Source: Lutjanus erythropterus
Taxonomy: Eukaryota; Chordata; Actinopteri; Lutjaniformes; Lutjanidae
DNA length: 64,000 nucleotides
NCBI GenBank assembly: GCA_020091685.1
Contig: CM034603.1
Coordinates: forward strand, 5,151,848-5,215,847
Direction of reading: 5' to 3'
Below the pieces are notes generated by a model. That model worked only from the letters and a program-made list of their open reading frames with translations. It was not told where the DNA came from and ran no database searches. Shown in pieces: positions 47,201 through 59,800 of the stretch (the stretch's first letter is position 1; every line of letters begins with the position of its first letter). The translations under genes were made by a program, and so were the position numbers.

Positions 47201-50176
47201 GTAGACGTCAACTCCATCAGATTTTCCATCTGACAGAGCTGACATCTTACAGAGTTGACAGTGTTCAATTTTTTCATTTCACAGCATAGTCATAGTGAGC
47301 AGCCATTATGTTTTTTAAAGTTGCTCTCCAGCACACTTAAGTACACATAAAAAGATAAAGTTATCTGTAGGATGAAAACCTTAATTGGAGCAATTTGAAT
47401 ATCACATGACTAGAACATCACATATGAAGCATCACAGTGAAATGCAAAAATGAGAAGAAATCACAAAAAGGAAAATATAACCTAACTAATTTAGATGCAT
47501 CTCTTTATCTTGAAAAAAAAAAAGTATAGAGTTGTGTAATTATTCTGATGCTTTTTTTGCCTGGTCATGCGGTGTTCCTGTGGCCCAGTTGCACAACTTC
47601 AGTGTCGTGGGACTGGTCTGTGGTCCTGGGGTTGGAAACCACTGTCTTGGAGGACCTCACTGGTTGAAGGATGTGGGAGAGTTTCCTTGTTCATGTGTAG
47701 CAATTTAATACCTGCTTATACCAGAAATTAAATGTGTTCTTTCAACACTTCCACAGCATTTACTTCTCTTCTGTTCTCTCCACTGCTCTCCTCTATTCAT
47801 CCTTTACTTCCACTGTTCCCACCCATATCATCTAACCTTTATCTTTTGTTCTCTTTATCCTCTGGCTGTCTCTTCTATCCTTTTCCATGTTTCTTCTCAA
47901 CTCCACCCTTCTGTATCTGCTCATCTTTATCTCTGTAGAGAATCTGCTGAATTATGTGACCACAATGGTGTGTGTGGCTGTAGACGGTAAACCAGTCATC
48001 GGGGTGATACACCTGCCCTTCACTGGCTTCACTGGTAAGTCTGTCCACAACTTAACTTGTGTATGTTAAACAAGATACCTCCACAGTTTGAACTATACAT
48101 GGTTAGACTCTTGATTGCGGCTCACAAAATATCCCTTTTTTAAATAAGTTTGTCGTCATAAATATAATCTTTCTCTCTGTTGTGAAAAATACTAAACTTT
48201 AAGTTAGTTTTGCATTGTCTAGAAAACTCCATGAGAAGACATTTGATGATTTGATTTGCTGAAACTTTAAGATCTCTTTTTCTTTTGTGCCTTTATTTTT
48301 TCATAAAGGATCACACAAGTCTCACCACACTGGCATTTAGGGGAAGAAACTGTAAAATGTGCTTTCTAGAGCTTTAATTGTTAAAATATCTGTGGTTTAT
48401 TGAACTTCTAACCTCCATTCTCTTTGTCTCTCTGCCTTTCGTCTCTCCCCCAGCCTGGGCATTTGTGGGTCAGGGGTCAAACGTGCGTGCTCGGTCGTCC
48501 TACAGTGTGAGCCCTCCAAAGGTGATCGTATCACGTTCCCATTCTGGAAAAGTGAAAACTTTTATTCAGGATGCTTTTGGAAACAGCACAACAATCATTG
48601 GAGCAGGTGGAGCAGGTGAGTAGAGAAGTCTTTGACTTCTCTGTTTTACATCTACCAGCATTTACACTGCATGTTACATAATGCATCAGCAGCACGAGGA
48701 TGACGAGGGAAATCTGCTGAACTCCTGTAAAGCTGATGGGCTCTGTCCTCTTCAGTAAACACAAAGATAGTGAGGAAGTACAGTAAGCTGCAGCTTTTTC
48801 CCTGTAACAGGCAGCAAATATATTCTGAGTTTTGAGGACTAGATCTCTGCGTATCATAGCACTAGTATGATGAAGAAGAAACAAATCATACTGACAGCAG
48901 GGCTACAACTCACTAACCTTCATTTATCAGTTAATCTGCCAATTATTTTCATGATCGCTTATCTTTAAAATGTCAAAGAAAATGTGAAAAATGCTCATCA
49001 CAGTTTCCCAGAGCTAAAACCTAAAAACTCTAAATAAATAAATAAATAACAAGAAAAGCAGCAAATCCTCACATTTAAGAAGCTTAAACCAGCAAATGCT
49101 TGATATTTTTGCTTGAAAAATGACTGAAATGATTGATTATCAAAATAGTTGGCAACTAATTCTCTTTTGATCAACTAAATGGTGAATCGAATGTCTCATT
49201 CTCTCTCTCAGGTTATAAGGTCCTGGCACTTTTGGAGATGCCTCAAAGTCAAGCAGGTTCCATAGACCAGGCAGATGTTTACGTCCACATCACCTTTATT
49301 AAGAAATGGGACATCTGCGCTGGTGCAGCAATACTGACCGCACTGGGTAATGTAACAACTGTCATGTTTCAGTGTTTGGTTTTCTTTTTAGTTTCAAATT
49401 CTAACTGGGAATATTCTTCATCAAGAGTGTTTAGGTTTGGATTGATCAGATTTAAATGTGTGTGGACCAGCAATAGAAGCAGACATCGTCATAACCATCA
49501 TCAGATTCTGATTCAAATGCAGCAGTAGTATTAACCTAAAAACATCATATGTAGTGGTGACACACTGACAGGGAACATTTTACTGCACTGTGAGTGCTTT
49601 TACTTTCATACTTGGCTGATAATACATACTTTTATTTAAAGGAATAGTTCACCCAAAAATGAAAATTCAGTCATTGTCTATTCATCCTCACGCAATTGCA
49701 GAATCTTCCAAACAAATATAAGAAAATGGAAGAAAATATCAACCACAAAAAAGCCTCCATACTGTTTGTTTGGTGTAATCAAAGTCTCCTAAAGCCCTGA
49801 CATGCCGTTACCTTACGTACACACACTGTCTTACCACACACACACATCCAGTTCAGACAGTGTGCATGCGCATGTGAATGTGGCTCCAAGCTAAAGATCT
49901 ACAGAGAAGATTTAGACTAAAAAGTCCCAATTTTACATTTTTAATGCAAGTGTCATTATCATTTGTGTAATTGAATGAATATTTAATGTGTGTAATGCTC
50001 TGTATCACTGACATGTCCTCACAATGATTGTAGGAGGTCAGATGACCACCCTGAAGGGAGAGGACATAGACTACAGCGGAACACCACTCAACAAAGGGGG
50101 ACTGGTGGCCAGTGTTGGTGTGGATCATAAGGCCTTACTGGAGAGACTACCAAACTGGGACCCTGACAAGCACTGA
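38208..50176 (+). CDS. bpnt2: BPNT2 (IMPAD1): Golgi 3'-phosphoadenosine 5'-phosphate phosphatase, 8 exons
   Basis: Hydrolyses PAP, the by-product of sulfotransferases, to AMP in the Golgi lumen; needed for glycosaminoglycan sulfation in vertebrates. Exons: 38208-38326, 41039-41111, 42477-42623, 42921-43077, 47939-48034, 48454-48615, 49212-49346, 50034-50176. They join in phase to 343 aa (human 359). [20 protein letters not shown] at the N-terminus is identical to the human start and forms a signal-anchor helix (residues about 12-30), giving a type II membrane protein. [11 protein letters not shown], the metal-binding motif [12 protein letters not shown] (154-165; Asp156 and Asp159) and KKWDICAG (282-289) mark the lithium-sensitive phosphatase fold. 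Intron 4 is almost 4.9 kb and full of repeats. Confidence 0.96.
38910..39375 (-). mobile_element. Non-LTR retrotransposon relic, reverse transcriptase region
   Basis: Read on the minus strand in shifting frames it shows [14 protein letters not shown] (the catalytic FADD block), then [20 protein letters not shown], then an [17 protein letters not shown] block. These are ordered RT motifs of a teleost LINE. Stops and frameshifts are frequent and no full frame remains. BPNT2 intron 1, antisense. Confidence 0.75.
39376..41038. other. Remainder of BPNT2 intron 1
   Basis: AT-rich intron. It includes a MITE-like repeat at 39637-39890 and a short teleost repeat with CACGATTATTTTGACTGAAA at about 40015. 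Nothing else was recognised. Confidence 0.45.
39637..39890. mobile_element. MITE-like repeat related to 35391-35690
   Basis: Shares CAGTTCACCTCAAAATC-type start, GTGTGAGTTGCAGAGTTTTG and ACTAAATGGCACTCAGTTTG with the DARS2-BPNT2 spacer copy, same orientation. Confidence 0.55.
41505..42342. mobile_element. Long fold-back element, copy 2 (most complete)
   Basis: The left half (TTATCCACAGTCAGTATTGC, CAATATCAATTTAAGTGTAC, GAGTCTTTTGGCAAAGACAG, GTCTGCCCCTGCTCCAGTC) reappears in inverted order and complement in the right half down to about 42342. The centre is near 42030. BPNT2 intron 2. Non-coding. Confidence 0.7.
43180..43302. mobile_element. Fold-back element copy 3, left part
   Basis: Matches the left half of copy 1 from TATACAAGCCAAATAT to GAGTTTGTCTGTGT, with the shared phrase GGGCAAAATCAGTCATTTTA. 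It stops abruptly at about 43302 where LINE sequence begins; the missing right half resumes at about 44600. Confidence 0.65.
43303..43790 (-). mobile_element. Non-LTR retrotransposon relic, APE-type endonuclease region
   Basis: A minus-strand open frame (43234-43800) spells a LINE endonuclease: [59 protein letters not shown], and [14 protein letters not shown]. The usual catalytic GDFN is GVFN, so the enzyme would be dead. The element stops right after this motif and joins fold-back sequence. It resembles teleost RTE-like elements, but the clade is not certain. Inside BPNT2 intron 4, antisense. Confidence 0.85.
43791..44599. other. Unassigned insert next to LINE relic
   Basis: AT-rich sequence between the LINE fragment and the resumed fold-back element. 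It may be 5' LINE sequence or other inserted DNA. Open frames here have no recognisable domain. Confidence 0.4.
44600..45030. mobile_element. Fold-back element copy 3, right part
   Basis: Matches the right half of copy 1: AGCAGTAGACCAGCAACTCC, then TGACATTTGGCTTATATAAC, AAGTGGCTAAAATACATTTT, GACCCTGTCTACAGCAGCAC and ATGCAACTCCACCTCAAATA. Together with 43180-43302 it makes one element split by about 1.3 kb. Confidence 0.7.
45031..47938. other. Remainder of BPNT2 intron 4
   Basis: About 2.9 kb, AT-rich. A pyrimidine-rich stretch (about 47740-47930) leads to the exon 5 acceptor CTCTGTAG. No gene was seen. Confidence 0.5.
49637..49935. mobile_element. TTCACCC-family MITE, 5' half only
   Basis: Starts AAAGGAATAGTTCACCC and follows the 21429-21990 copy through AAAGTCTCCTAAAGCCCTGA. 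The right inverted end is missing. BPNT2 intron 7. Confidence 0.65.
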
Positions 50177-52060
50177 GGGACACCAACACAGAGCCATTGG
50201 TGGTTTGTTCAGGTTGTGGTACAGTAAGGGTAACATGTGGCGGCTTTTATTTTCTAGAACTAAGAGTGGGCTACAGACGTAACCCGGCCTGCGCAGTTTC
50301 ATCATCGTGGGACATCAGACATGGGCCTCTGAGCAGGACTGTGGAACCAACATGGCTGCCAACGGAAACCAAATGGCTCTGAACACACACTCCCGGACAT
50401 GCACACATACTTGCAGCTAGGAGGAACGGTACAACTTGCATATACACACTGAACCTTGAACAACGGCTGCCCTCCCCGAGTCCCTTCACCCTCAAAGAAC
50501 AACAGGAAGACTCTAAAGTGAAATGTGAAACTGAGGAGCACAGTGCTGAACATTACAACAAAACCTACGGAGGGACTGACAATTATCTTTTCATTGTGTT
50601 AAGTCCAGTCTTCATCTCCTGATATTCCAGAGAAAACACAAGAGTACGGAACAACATGTATCCCAGACGGGCACGGTGTCATTAAAGTCAAGGAAACGGC
50701 CACCTGCAGCGGACAGAAACAGCAAGCCTCAGTAGACTAAACAATCACTGTAATCTGGTCCTACTGGACACTGCATTGGACTTCATTAACCAGCACCATT
50801 ATACCACAATAATTCACTTCACACTTTTCTTAATATTCAAAGTTGTTATGGAAGGTTAGCACAGATGGAGCATTTGAGCTTTGGATTGACAGGGAATACT
50901 ATCACCATGAGGTCATTACAGTGAAAGGAAAAAAATGTATTAAATTCTCTTTGGAGGGTAACTACCGCAGGTTTCATGTGAGTCTTAGAAAGCAAATTCC
51001 TAAAGGTGAACTGATAATGATTGTATAAATTTGTCTGACTCAAAACTATACTTAGACTATACTGAGGCTCTTTACATTGCATATTTTTAGCCCAGGGCTG
51101 AGAGTTGACCCTGGGATAACTTTTCACACACACTGTAATCTAGGATTAATCTAAACCTAGGGCTATACAATTCACACGGTACTTCTAGTAGCCCTGGGTT
51201 AACAGTCTCTTAGAACGGCGACTAATGTTGACGTTTTAGAATGAAGGGAGCCTGAGGGTTAATCTAAGCCCAGGGCAATACAAGTCAAACTGCACGTCTC
51301 CTAGGCCTGGGTTAAAAGTCTGGTAGAACAGCAACAAATGTTAACAGTCTAGAATGATGCTTGACAACTCAGTGGCTTTTCACATTGTTCTTATCTTATT
51401 CCAGGGGCTAAGTGCATTCTTAGCACCTTCTTAACCCCAGGCTAAAGATAGTCCTGGGCTAAGAGCATGCATTGTGAAAGCCCCTTTTAACAGCCTTTAG
51501 TTCCGTAACACACTGGTACCTTTTAGACCTGCGTTTAGTCAGTTTTTAACGTTGCAAACTCTGGGCTAACACTGATCAGGAGCGAGTCCAAGGCTAAAGT
51601 TCTTAGCCTGGTGCTATGAAGGTTCTAGGAATGCTTTTAGCCCTGGTATAAGTGCAGTGTGAAAAGCTTCCCAGGTTATGGTAAATCATGAAAGGGCTCA
51701 GATTTACTTTACCAGATCACACAGTGAGAGGGGAAATTGTAGGAAATGTTATTTCCCCATCTCATCATCATCTTTTGTCTGAGACAGATTTTTGGATCAT
51801 TAAACCTTTTCTCAGGTGTGAGTGTGGACAAGCCGTCACTGATGTTTCCTTGATTAAAAAAAAACATAGCACAATATGGTAACTGCAAGGTGAGTCCACA
51901 GTGAACAGAAGCAGTAAAGTTGAAGGATGGCTGCACAGTGAGTGCAAGGACAAGGATGGAGAAACCTTAGCCCTGATGAGCAGAGGTCCGATCTGTCAGG
52001 GTGAGAGGAAGTTGTCATTTTTGGTCTTTATTTGACTCAGCATCTTGTAAATAAATAAAA
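50177..52060 (+). other. BPNT2 3' region
   Basis: Likely 3' UTR. Overlapping AATAAA hexamers at 50-bp scale lie at 52050-52059. A repeat with internal duplication fills 51050-51680. No further coding exon was seen. Confidence 0.45.
51050..51680. repeat. Repeat with two internal tandem subunits
   Basis: AGCCCTGGGTTAACAGTCTC...TAGAACGGCGACTAATGTTG and AGGCCTGGGTTAAAAGTCTG...TAGAACAGCAACAAATGTTA are two diverged copies of a roughly 115-bp unit. The surroundings are studded with CCCAGGGCTAA and TTAGCCTGGG words in both orientations, suggesting a decayed palindromic transposon. Confidence 0.55.
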
Positions 52061-52947
52061 TGAGTTGGACTGAATTGAAGTCATGAAGCACCTTCACAGT
52101 CTGTTTCCACATGTTCTCCCGTCTCTAGTACAAACTGTGTCGGCTGGCCTGCTACCATGAAGACTGGCTAACAGGTCCTGTGAAACCAGACTATAGACTC
52201 GCTGGTGTTGCAGTCACAACAAGAAGTCCCATCCAATGTGGACAGTCTCTATTGCGGCATTTCTGCCAAATGGGCATTGCAGAAGAAAACCTTAAAGTTT
52301 AAAAATCTAGACCATGGAATGTTGAGGACTGTGTGTAAGAAATCTGGAGCCGGACTGGTACTTTTCCTCCTCCATGTTCCCAAACCATTTCTGCTACTGA
52401 ATATTGTCCTGTGCACTATTCAAATTCATTGATGCAACAATGACACACTGCTAGTAGTCCTATTTTGTTGGAGACTGAACTGTACACTGTGTTGAACTAC
52501 ACATGTACTTGCATGGTTTTGTATTTTGATTAACCTTTGGTCCTCTAACACGTATTGCCCTACTGAAAATGTCACCAGATATTTCTGCAGACTGCTGCAG
52601 GTCTTTCTGTACTGTCTTCTCTGCCATGAGTGTGTCAGTGTGTTTCAACTGACAGTTCTACAGCTGATATTTGTATTGTGTGTTCAACAGCAAACACTGA
52701 TGTGAAGTGGGACTTTTCCTTTTGCTGTGAAACCATGTTGAATGGAGTAAAAAGAAAAAAATAACCACCAGCAAAATGCGAGGTCGTGTCAGGATCTTCA
52801 AGATGGACTTGAAAGTGACCTGTTTTCTGTTCAATGTGTCTCAGCAGCCTTTGTATGATTGATAACCCTGTAAGATAAAAAAAGTTGACACAACATGATC
52901 TGCTGCTGACTGAAGATAAGATGAAGATGTTTGCAAGTTAAAGGCCT

Positions 52948-54200
52948 GGGGCCTCGTTTATAAAAACTTTCTGAAAATTGTACCTAAACTTCAGATCATT
53001 TCAGATGGTGTGCTTAAGTCAAATTCAGATACTAAGCATAAAAAACCTTGCTTAAGTAGATTCTGACAAGACAATTTGTATCTTAACATGTGACTTATAA
53101 ATCTCAACTTATTGAACTAATTAAGTACAAATGAGGAGAAAACAGATTTTGAAGGCAGCTGTTTTAGCTACATTTTTTGACTTTTGTATAAAACTCAAAC
53201 TGTGTGTGTTTAAATGGCCTTTTGCTAATCTTTTGCTGACATAATTTACAAACACAAATGTTTGAGTTTTTGAAACAAAACCTTTTGGAGTGTATATCCT
53301 TTTTTAATCAGGAAGTCATATTGAGATTGAGATCTCATTTACAAGTGAGACTCAAGTACAAAGTAAAAAGTAGGACAAAATATTAATAAAAATGGAAGAA
53401 CACAGAGGTCTATAAAAAGAGAATAATAAAATCCAAAAGATTTAATTATACATTCATACAGACATATGACAGCATAATTAATAACAAATATTTTAAAATC
53501 TCCTTGGCATCTGTATAAGAGCATAAAAAACAATCACAACAATCACCTAAAATCGATTTTAAAAAAAAACCTCAGTATCTCATTAAAGTGAAAGGAAAAA
53601 AATGGTTAATCATTTCATATTTTCAATTGCACCCATTTAATTTTCAAGCACCAAAATAATGATTAATGAGGTGAACAATTTTTGAAATACAGAATTATTT
53701 TGGTTTCTAAAACTGAAAGATTCACTTCAGAAATTAATTTTGAGTTTGACTTGCCTTAAAATTGAGTTTTCTCAACTTTCTTTCTTTCTTCCTTTTTATA
53801 TTGAATAATCATGGATCAAAAGAGAAAAGCAATTCTTTTGGAAGATGAGATCACAGTGATTGTGGAGGAGACTAAAAACACGTATTAATCAGTGGACTAA
53901 ATAGTGAGATGACAAACAAAGACGAAGATGTATCTTGGGAGAGTGTTGCTGTAATTCCTCACGCCTTTAATTGATAATTCCTATCACATTGTTCATAAAG
54001 TTAATGCAAAGTTCGGGATAAGCTACAATACCTTGACATAACCAGCAGGAAAATCACTTAAGTCAAGCCCAAACTTTGACATGGAAATGATGTCATCTCT
54101 AGACAAAGTAAAGTTTTCTAAATAACTACTTATACATGGGTTTCTACTTAAGTCATATTAAGATCAAAGTTGATTAAGTCCATTTTATAAATGAGGCCCC
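52948..54200. mobile_element. Harbinger-like DNA transposon relic with matched TIRs
   Basis: Left end GGGGCCTCGTTTATAAA and right end TTTATAAATGAGGCCCC are inverted repeats with one mismatch in 17. Subterminal CTTAAGT words also pair. The interior carries a Myb/SANT-like relic (53811-53967). Harbinger/PIF elements encode such a second protein, which supports the assignment. No clear target duplication was seen, and no transposase remains. Confidence 0.65.
53811..53967 (+). pseudogene. Myb/SANT-like DNA-binding relic of a Harbinger-type element
   Basis: The frame from ATG at 53811 reads MDQKRKAILLEDEITVIVEE then TKNT and meets a stop. A +1 shift continues ISGLNSEMTNKDEDVSWESV. The ISG...TNK...W pattern is that of transposon Myb/SANT-like domains. 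At least one frameshift and loss of the rest make it a relic. Confidence 0.6.
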
Positions 54201-56875
54201 TGATCTGGATGATGTGATGATGCCATTAAAGAGGGGACAGAAAACAGCCGTCAGTCTCAGAGAGTGTCTCGGACCTGTTTGGTCTTTATGTGATTAATTA
54301 CCGTTGTATGGTTTGAGTGCCTTTGATGTGCACATGACAACACTGTCCTAGGATAACTGTTAGCCACAGCACTCAACACGATCTATTCAGATGTTGCTAT
54401 AGTAATGATGCTTAAAATGTAAGGGTAATCCTGCAGTAGCAATTTAAATGTCATTACAATGATATAGAAATTACAGACATGGGTACTGTTTTGTTTGGAT
54501 GGACATGAAACCCGTACCCTTCCGTACTCCCAGTGTACTGTATGTGAAAAATAGTTAAGCGAGTATGAGATAATGATTAAAAGGGAACACTACTATATAT
54601 GTGAAAAAGTCTGTAAAAAGCCTATTGTGGCTGTAGGAAATCTAATACACCGACTCAAGTTTTGTCACTTGAGTGAGCGTTGGCTTAGACTGAAGACAAC
54701 AGTTAGACTACGAGAAAATGAAAAAACAAAAACTGGGTGTGAAGTTAGAAAGAAGTGAGCTTAACCAATCTCTGCACATAGCCATATATATATAGACGCC
54801 TTGTTATGCCACCGCTTTCACCCAAATAGTGCTATGTTGGACCAGGTGAGGCTGGCCTTTGAACAGTTACATCTAAACAGGGAGTTTTTCTACAAAAAGC
54901 TCTATAATGTTTACCTTTCTCATCTGATTTCATTGAGTTATGTTATATTCAAGGGTTTATGATCTACATGGAATAGGAAAAAAAGTTTTGTTTCCCTAAC
55001 TTAGTCCTCTTATATCATGAACCCTTGAATATAGAAATGTCTTTTCGATATTGGTTGACAAATGTTAACGTCACAGTGTTTTTAACCTAGAAAAAAATGC
55101 AGCTCCCCTGTTGTACATGTATGTATTAACAGACCAGTCTTTCCCTGGCTCTACATATATATGGTTGTGCCTCTGTACCCTACTCTTCATGTCTGCTTAA
55201 GGGCTCAACTGATGGGGGTTTTTCAGGGCCGATACAATTACTGGTAATCAAGGGAACTAGTAACTGACATTTGGAACCAATATGCATTTGCAATAAAAAT
55301 GAAAATCTTATTTTACAAATTTAGAGTAACACAGAACTTTGTTTAAATGCCTCTTGGCTGCAGTAGAGACAAAGTAAATTAATTTATCTTAGTGCAAGGA
55401 AAAGCAAGGAAAAAATGATTCAGAAAATTGTAAAAAATTATTGGTTGACCCCTACTCTGCTTTAGGCTAGAGGCTACATTATCACATGCCCGAATCTCTG
55501 ACTGAACTGTTGGTGGACGAGTTGCAGTGTGGGTAATGTAGGCACCAGATATAAAGTGTAGTAATGACCAGTTCCTTAGACCTCAACCATTTAGCAATAC
55601 AGTGGTGCCAACATGGCTGCCACTGTAAGTTACTATCCCCTGTCGGTGGCTGTAGCTAAAGAGACTCTTTTGTTATTTGTAGTGACAAAAACAAAAGTTT
55701 GATCACCTCATTTAGAGTGTGAATTATTAATGGAATCTTGCCAAATGTGATTCTAGCAGCTGTACCATTCCTGATTCCAGTGTCCATAAAACTGGCTGGA
55801 ATTTAAAATACATCAAGGTCATACTGTCCATTTTTTAACCATTATAAGTTTTTTTTTTTTATTATTTTATGGCTTTGTTAAATACACAATTCTGATCAAC
55901 AATAAGGTCAGCTGCAGCTGTTATTTCTGTACAGCAGACTGTTGCTATGTACACACCTCTGATCAATAGGCTGTAGAAGAGCAAAAAATTAAATTAAGTC
56001 ATTTTTTAAATCAGTATTTTGTCAAAATATTCATTTTTTTCAAGTAGCCATGTAACAAGTGGGATAATGTACAGTGAGCGGTTCATAATTGTGAAATAAA
56101 TCCCTTTAGGATGATTTTACAACAATGACCTGCTCACTGTTCATTATCCCTCATGTGTTGTCTGCATGCTTATGGTACTTTGAACTTACTAAAAAATGAC
56201 CTTACCCTGTCCTGACCTCTCAAGTGAGAGTTACTTATTTTCCGTTCAGCCTGGGGTAAGAGGTGACAAAAATTGCAGTAATTCACATCAACTAAGAAGT
56301 TCAGTAAAAGCTTACTAAGTTTTTAATATTGTGTCACCTATGTCTTCCAGTGGTCTCTATGTGTGTGAAGTGTTATGACACTGTAAAGGCTGAAATGACA
56401 CATAGATAAAAAGCAGCTGTGTGGTTAAACTAACTTGTCTATCTGCCTCTGACCACTGATACGTGGCAGCAGCATGCAAACGCAGTAAGGAGGACGGGAC
56501 AATACTCCATTCAGTTCTTACAGATGTTAAATAGAAAGATGATGACCTGAGAACTGAACGGTTCATGTTGTTGTAAGGCTGTTTTGTGTGGACTGATGGT
56601 CACTCTGTGTGTGAACTGGCTGACTGTCAGTTGATCTGATAACCAGGTTGTTGTGCAGCTGATGTGAGTCTCTCTCATCCTGCTTTTGCTGTGAATTTCC
56701 AATAAAACATCAGTGTGCATGATGGTATGGGCTACGTGTCCTTTGGTCTTATTGTAGCAAGCGGCTGAAGTGACTGCACGAGGTACATTTTAAAGGGATA
56801 GTTCTACTTTTTTGTAGTAGGGTTCCATAAACCATATATTATAAACCCATAAAAGAAAGCAGATGGAATAGCCCT
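54201..56875. other. BPNT2-ANKRD45 spacer, right part
   Basis: No supported gene. It holds an inverted repeat at 54944-55025 (ATTCAAGGGTTTATGAT against ATCATGAACCCTTGAAT), a small MITE at 56030-56165, and a plus-strand AATAAA at 56701-56706. If ANKRD45 has a further 3' exon it could lie here, but I could not pick one out. Confidence 0.45.
56030..56165. mobile_element. Small MITE related to 21135-21330
   Basis: GGGATAATGTACAGTGAGCG on the left pairs with the complement of GCTCACTGTTCATTATCCC on the right; the outer ATGTAACAAGTGGG is also shared with the DARS2 intron 4 copy. Confidence 0.65.
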
Positions 56876-59800
56876 TTAATACTTACAGTGAGCTGACAGC
56901 TTGTTGAGAATAGGCTGGAGAGTGTCCTCCATGTCTTTCCTTTGGGCTGTGAAGTCTGACACTGTTGGCTGTTTGACACTCTGAATCCAGTCTGACTTGG
57001 CAGAACAGGCACGTGTACAGATGTTCTGTGCAGATGTTTACAGAGGAGACCACAATCAAAGTGAAGAAAAGCTGATGATGAGCTCAGAAGGTCAAGAATA
57101 ACACCTGTTAGTATTGTTCATATTCTCATTTGTATCATTATTATCATTATGAAAGTCAATGATGGTTACATGTCCAAAATATGCAGATTTTTGCCGTTAT
57201 TCCAAAACATAATATTCTTGCTATGCTGTTTGCATCAAAATAGATTTTTTCCATTGGTGGCAGACTTGTGTGATCATGCAAACACAGCCTCCCTCTTTCA
57301 TTCTTTCAACCACCATCTTGAAAAAGTCAGGACTGCAATATTTGCACATATCCAAAAAATGCTTGATATCAAAGTATTTTGTGTTGTTTATTAGCGGGTG
57401 TATTTCTCCTTCTGACCAGAAAACCTGGGCTTTTTGCCTTTCTCTACCCCAACCCTGCAAACTGTTTGCTTGTTGTTTTGTTTGCAACGCACAAAGCAGA
57501 CTGTAGTAGACATATATTCTGGATGAGCTGTATACATGTCCAAAGAATGCTCCTAAAACCTGAATAACATCAGCATATCCCACATGTCTTAATCACAAAA
57601 TACTTCAACAAGGCCTAATTTGAATAATCTAAACAGAAAATGGTGTTTACATGACCTGAATCAAATTCAGGATATTGTTGTATATGGAACAAAAGTGGAA
57701 AATTAGTCTTCATGAAGACTTCAAGAAAACTGGAAACTTATCTATTTTTTCAATAACAAAAGCATGGACAGTAAAAGACATTTACATTTTAATGTGTGAA
57801 GAAACATCTTTCATATGCACTCACTCATTAGATAACATTCATTTGGCAGATGTGTCTTACATTTGGGGAGTAATTTAGGGTTCAGTGCTCACAGACAATT
57901 CAACATGTGGACAGCAGGTGCCAAGATGTTATAAGAATTTTGCAGACTATTAATATCCACTCAGTGGTGGAAAATAACTAGATATATTTTCTCAAGTACA
58001 GTACTTTAGTACTTAATTGGGTATTTCCATATTCTGCTACTTTATATTTCTACTCCACTTACATTTCAGATGGAAATATTGTACTTTCTACTTAGCCACA
58101 TTTATCTGACAGCTTTGTGAGTAATCGATGAGTCATTTGACAGAAAATTAATCAGCAACTATTTTGTTAAAGTCATGTTTCATGGAAAAACATTTCATGG
58201 TTCCAGATCAAATGTGAGGATTTGTTGCTTTTACTTTTAAAGATTTTAATAAATTTTAATCTATTTTTAACTAAATTTTGAAGTTTTGATTGTTGGTTAG
58301 AAAAAGAACAAACACTGTGAAGGTGCCAGTCAATACATGAAAATAATCAGCAGATGAATCCATAATAAAAAAATAAAATAATTATTTGTTACAGTCCTAT
58401 AAAATAGGACTCAACAACTACAATAGTAGTAGTAGATTAGAATTATCATCAGATCATATATTTGATCAATTGTTTAGTACTCTACTGCTCTACTACTGAT
58501 TATACTTAGATACTTTTGGATACTTTTTGATACTTTTACAGTGTAATATTAGTACTTTTACTGAAGTAAAGGATGTGAATAGATCCTCCACCTCTACTGT
58601 TACTTAAAAAAATTCCCTGGGCATGTCAAGAAATGTGTTACCGTCTCCTCCTTTGTGAGGGTCTTCTCTGGGTCAGAGATGAGGTCTTTAACAAAGGCAA
58701 TGTATGACATCAAGTCCTGTTTAGCTTCTGCACAGAGACACAGAGACACGCATACAGGTTAAGATTTCTACACGTCTTTACTCATCAAATATTGCAAAAA
58801 AAAATAATGCCTTAATATCATCACACCTGCCAGGATGAGACAGTCAGCACAGTCCGTCCTGGAGTATTTCAGGGCCAGGTCTACGGGCCTGTCCCCTCTG
58901 AAGGTCCTGGTCTGTGTGTCAGCTCCCAGTTCCAGCAGAGTCCTCACTGTGTCCAGGTGTCCCCAACAAGCAGCGAGGTGCAGAGACGAGTATCCTGTGG
59001 AACAAAGAGGATCAAACTGAGGACAGGTGCAAATCAATTCTTTCAACTGTTCAATAATTGGTGCTAAAGAAACAGACTTTGTACTTTGAGTGAGTGTGCG
59101 CCTCAGAAATGAACATTTGACTGTTTTTTCATTGCTCTTAATGTACTTACACAGGAAAAGAACGGGAACAACAGAGTGCACAGCACATGCCCCTGCCTAA
59201 AGCATTTCAAAATTTTCCATTTCATACAACAGGGGGATTTATGGTGTGATCATGGCATTTCCCACACACATTAGCTGTGTGTGAATGCAGCGTGAAATGC
59301 ATTCATAGGGGTTCCATGGTGTAATGGTTAGCACTCTGGACTCTGAATCCAGCGATCCGAGTTCAAATCTCGGTGGGACCTGATTTTAAGGGTAAATAAC
59401 AGTTCATTAGGCTACTGGAATTATTGAAAATGAGAAATTAAGTCACATGAATAATTCTAACACAATTAAACGCTTAGCGCAACACATTTCACTTCATGAC
59501 GGATGAACGAGGAATAATAACCACAAAATAATCTCAAAGGAAAATATTGTTCTTTTTACTCCCCTACATTTATCTGAAAAGTTACTTGTTACTTTTCAGA
59601 TTACAATTTTTCATCCTTCCTGTCCAGTGAAACCCATGTATTTCCAAATGTCTTGATTTTGAATGTTTAGGATTAAGTGTTCCTTCATGTGTTGACAAAT
59701 TATCCTACTTCTTAAAGTTCCAGTGTGTAAGGTTTTTGGGAATCTATTGTTAGAATATGGCAGAATCAAATATAATATTGTGATACTTATAATAATATTT

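Noticed and set aside
57221-57583. A 120-codon minus-strand frame between ANKRD45 exons 3 and 4
   Set aside because: No domain, no splice agreement with ANKRD45 phases, and competing frames on the plus strand over the same bases.
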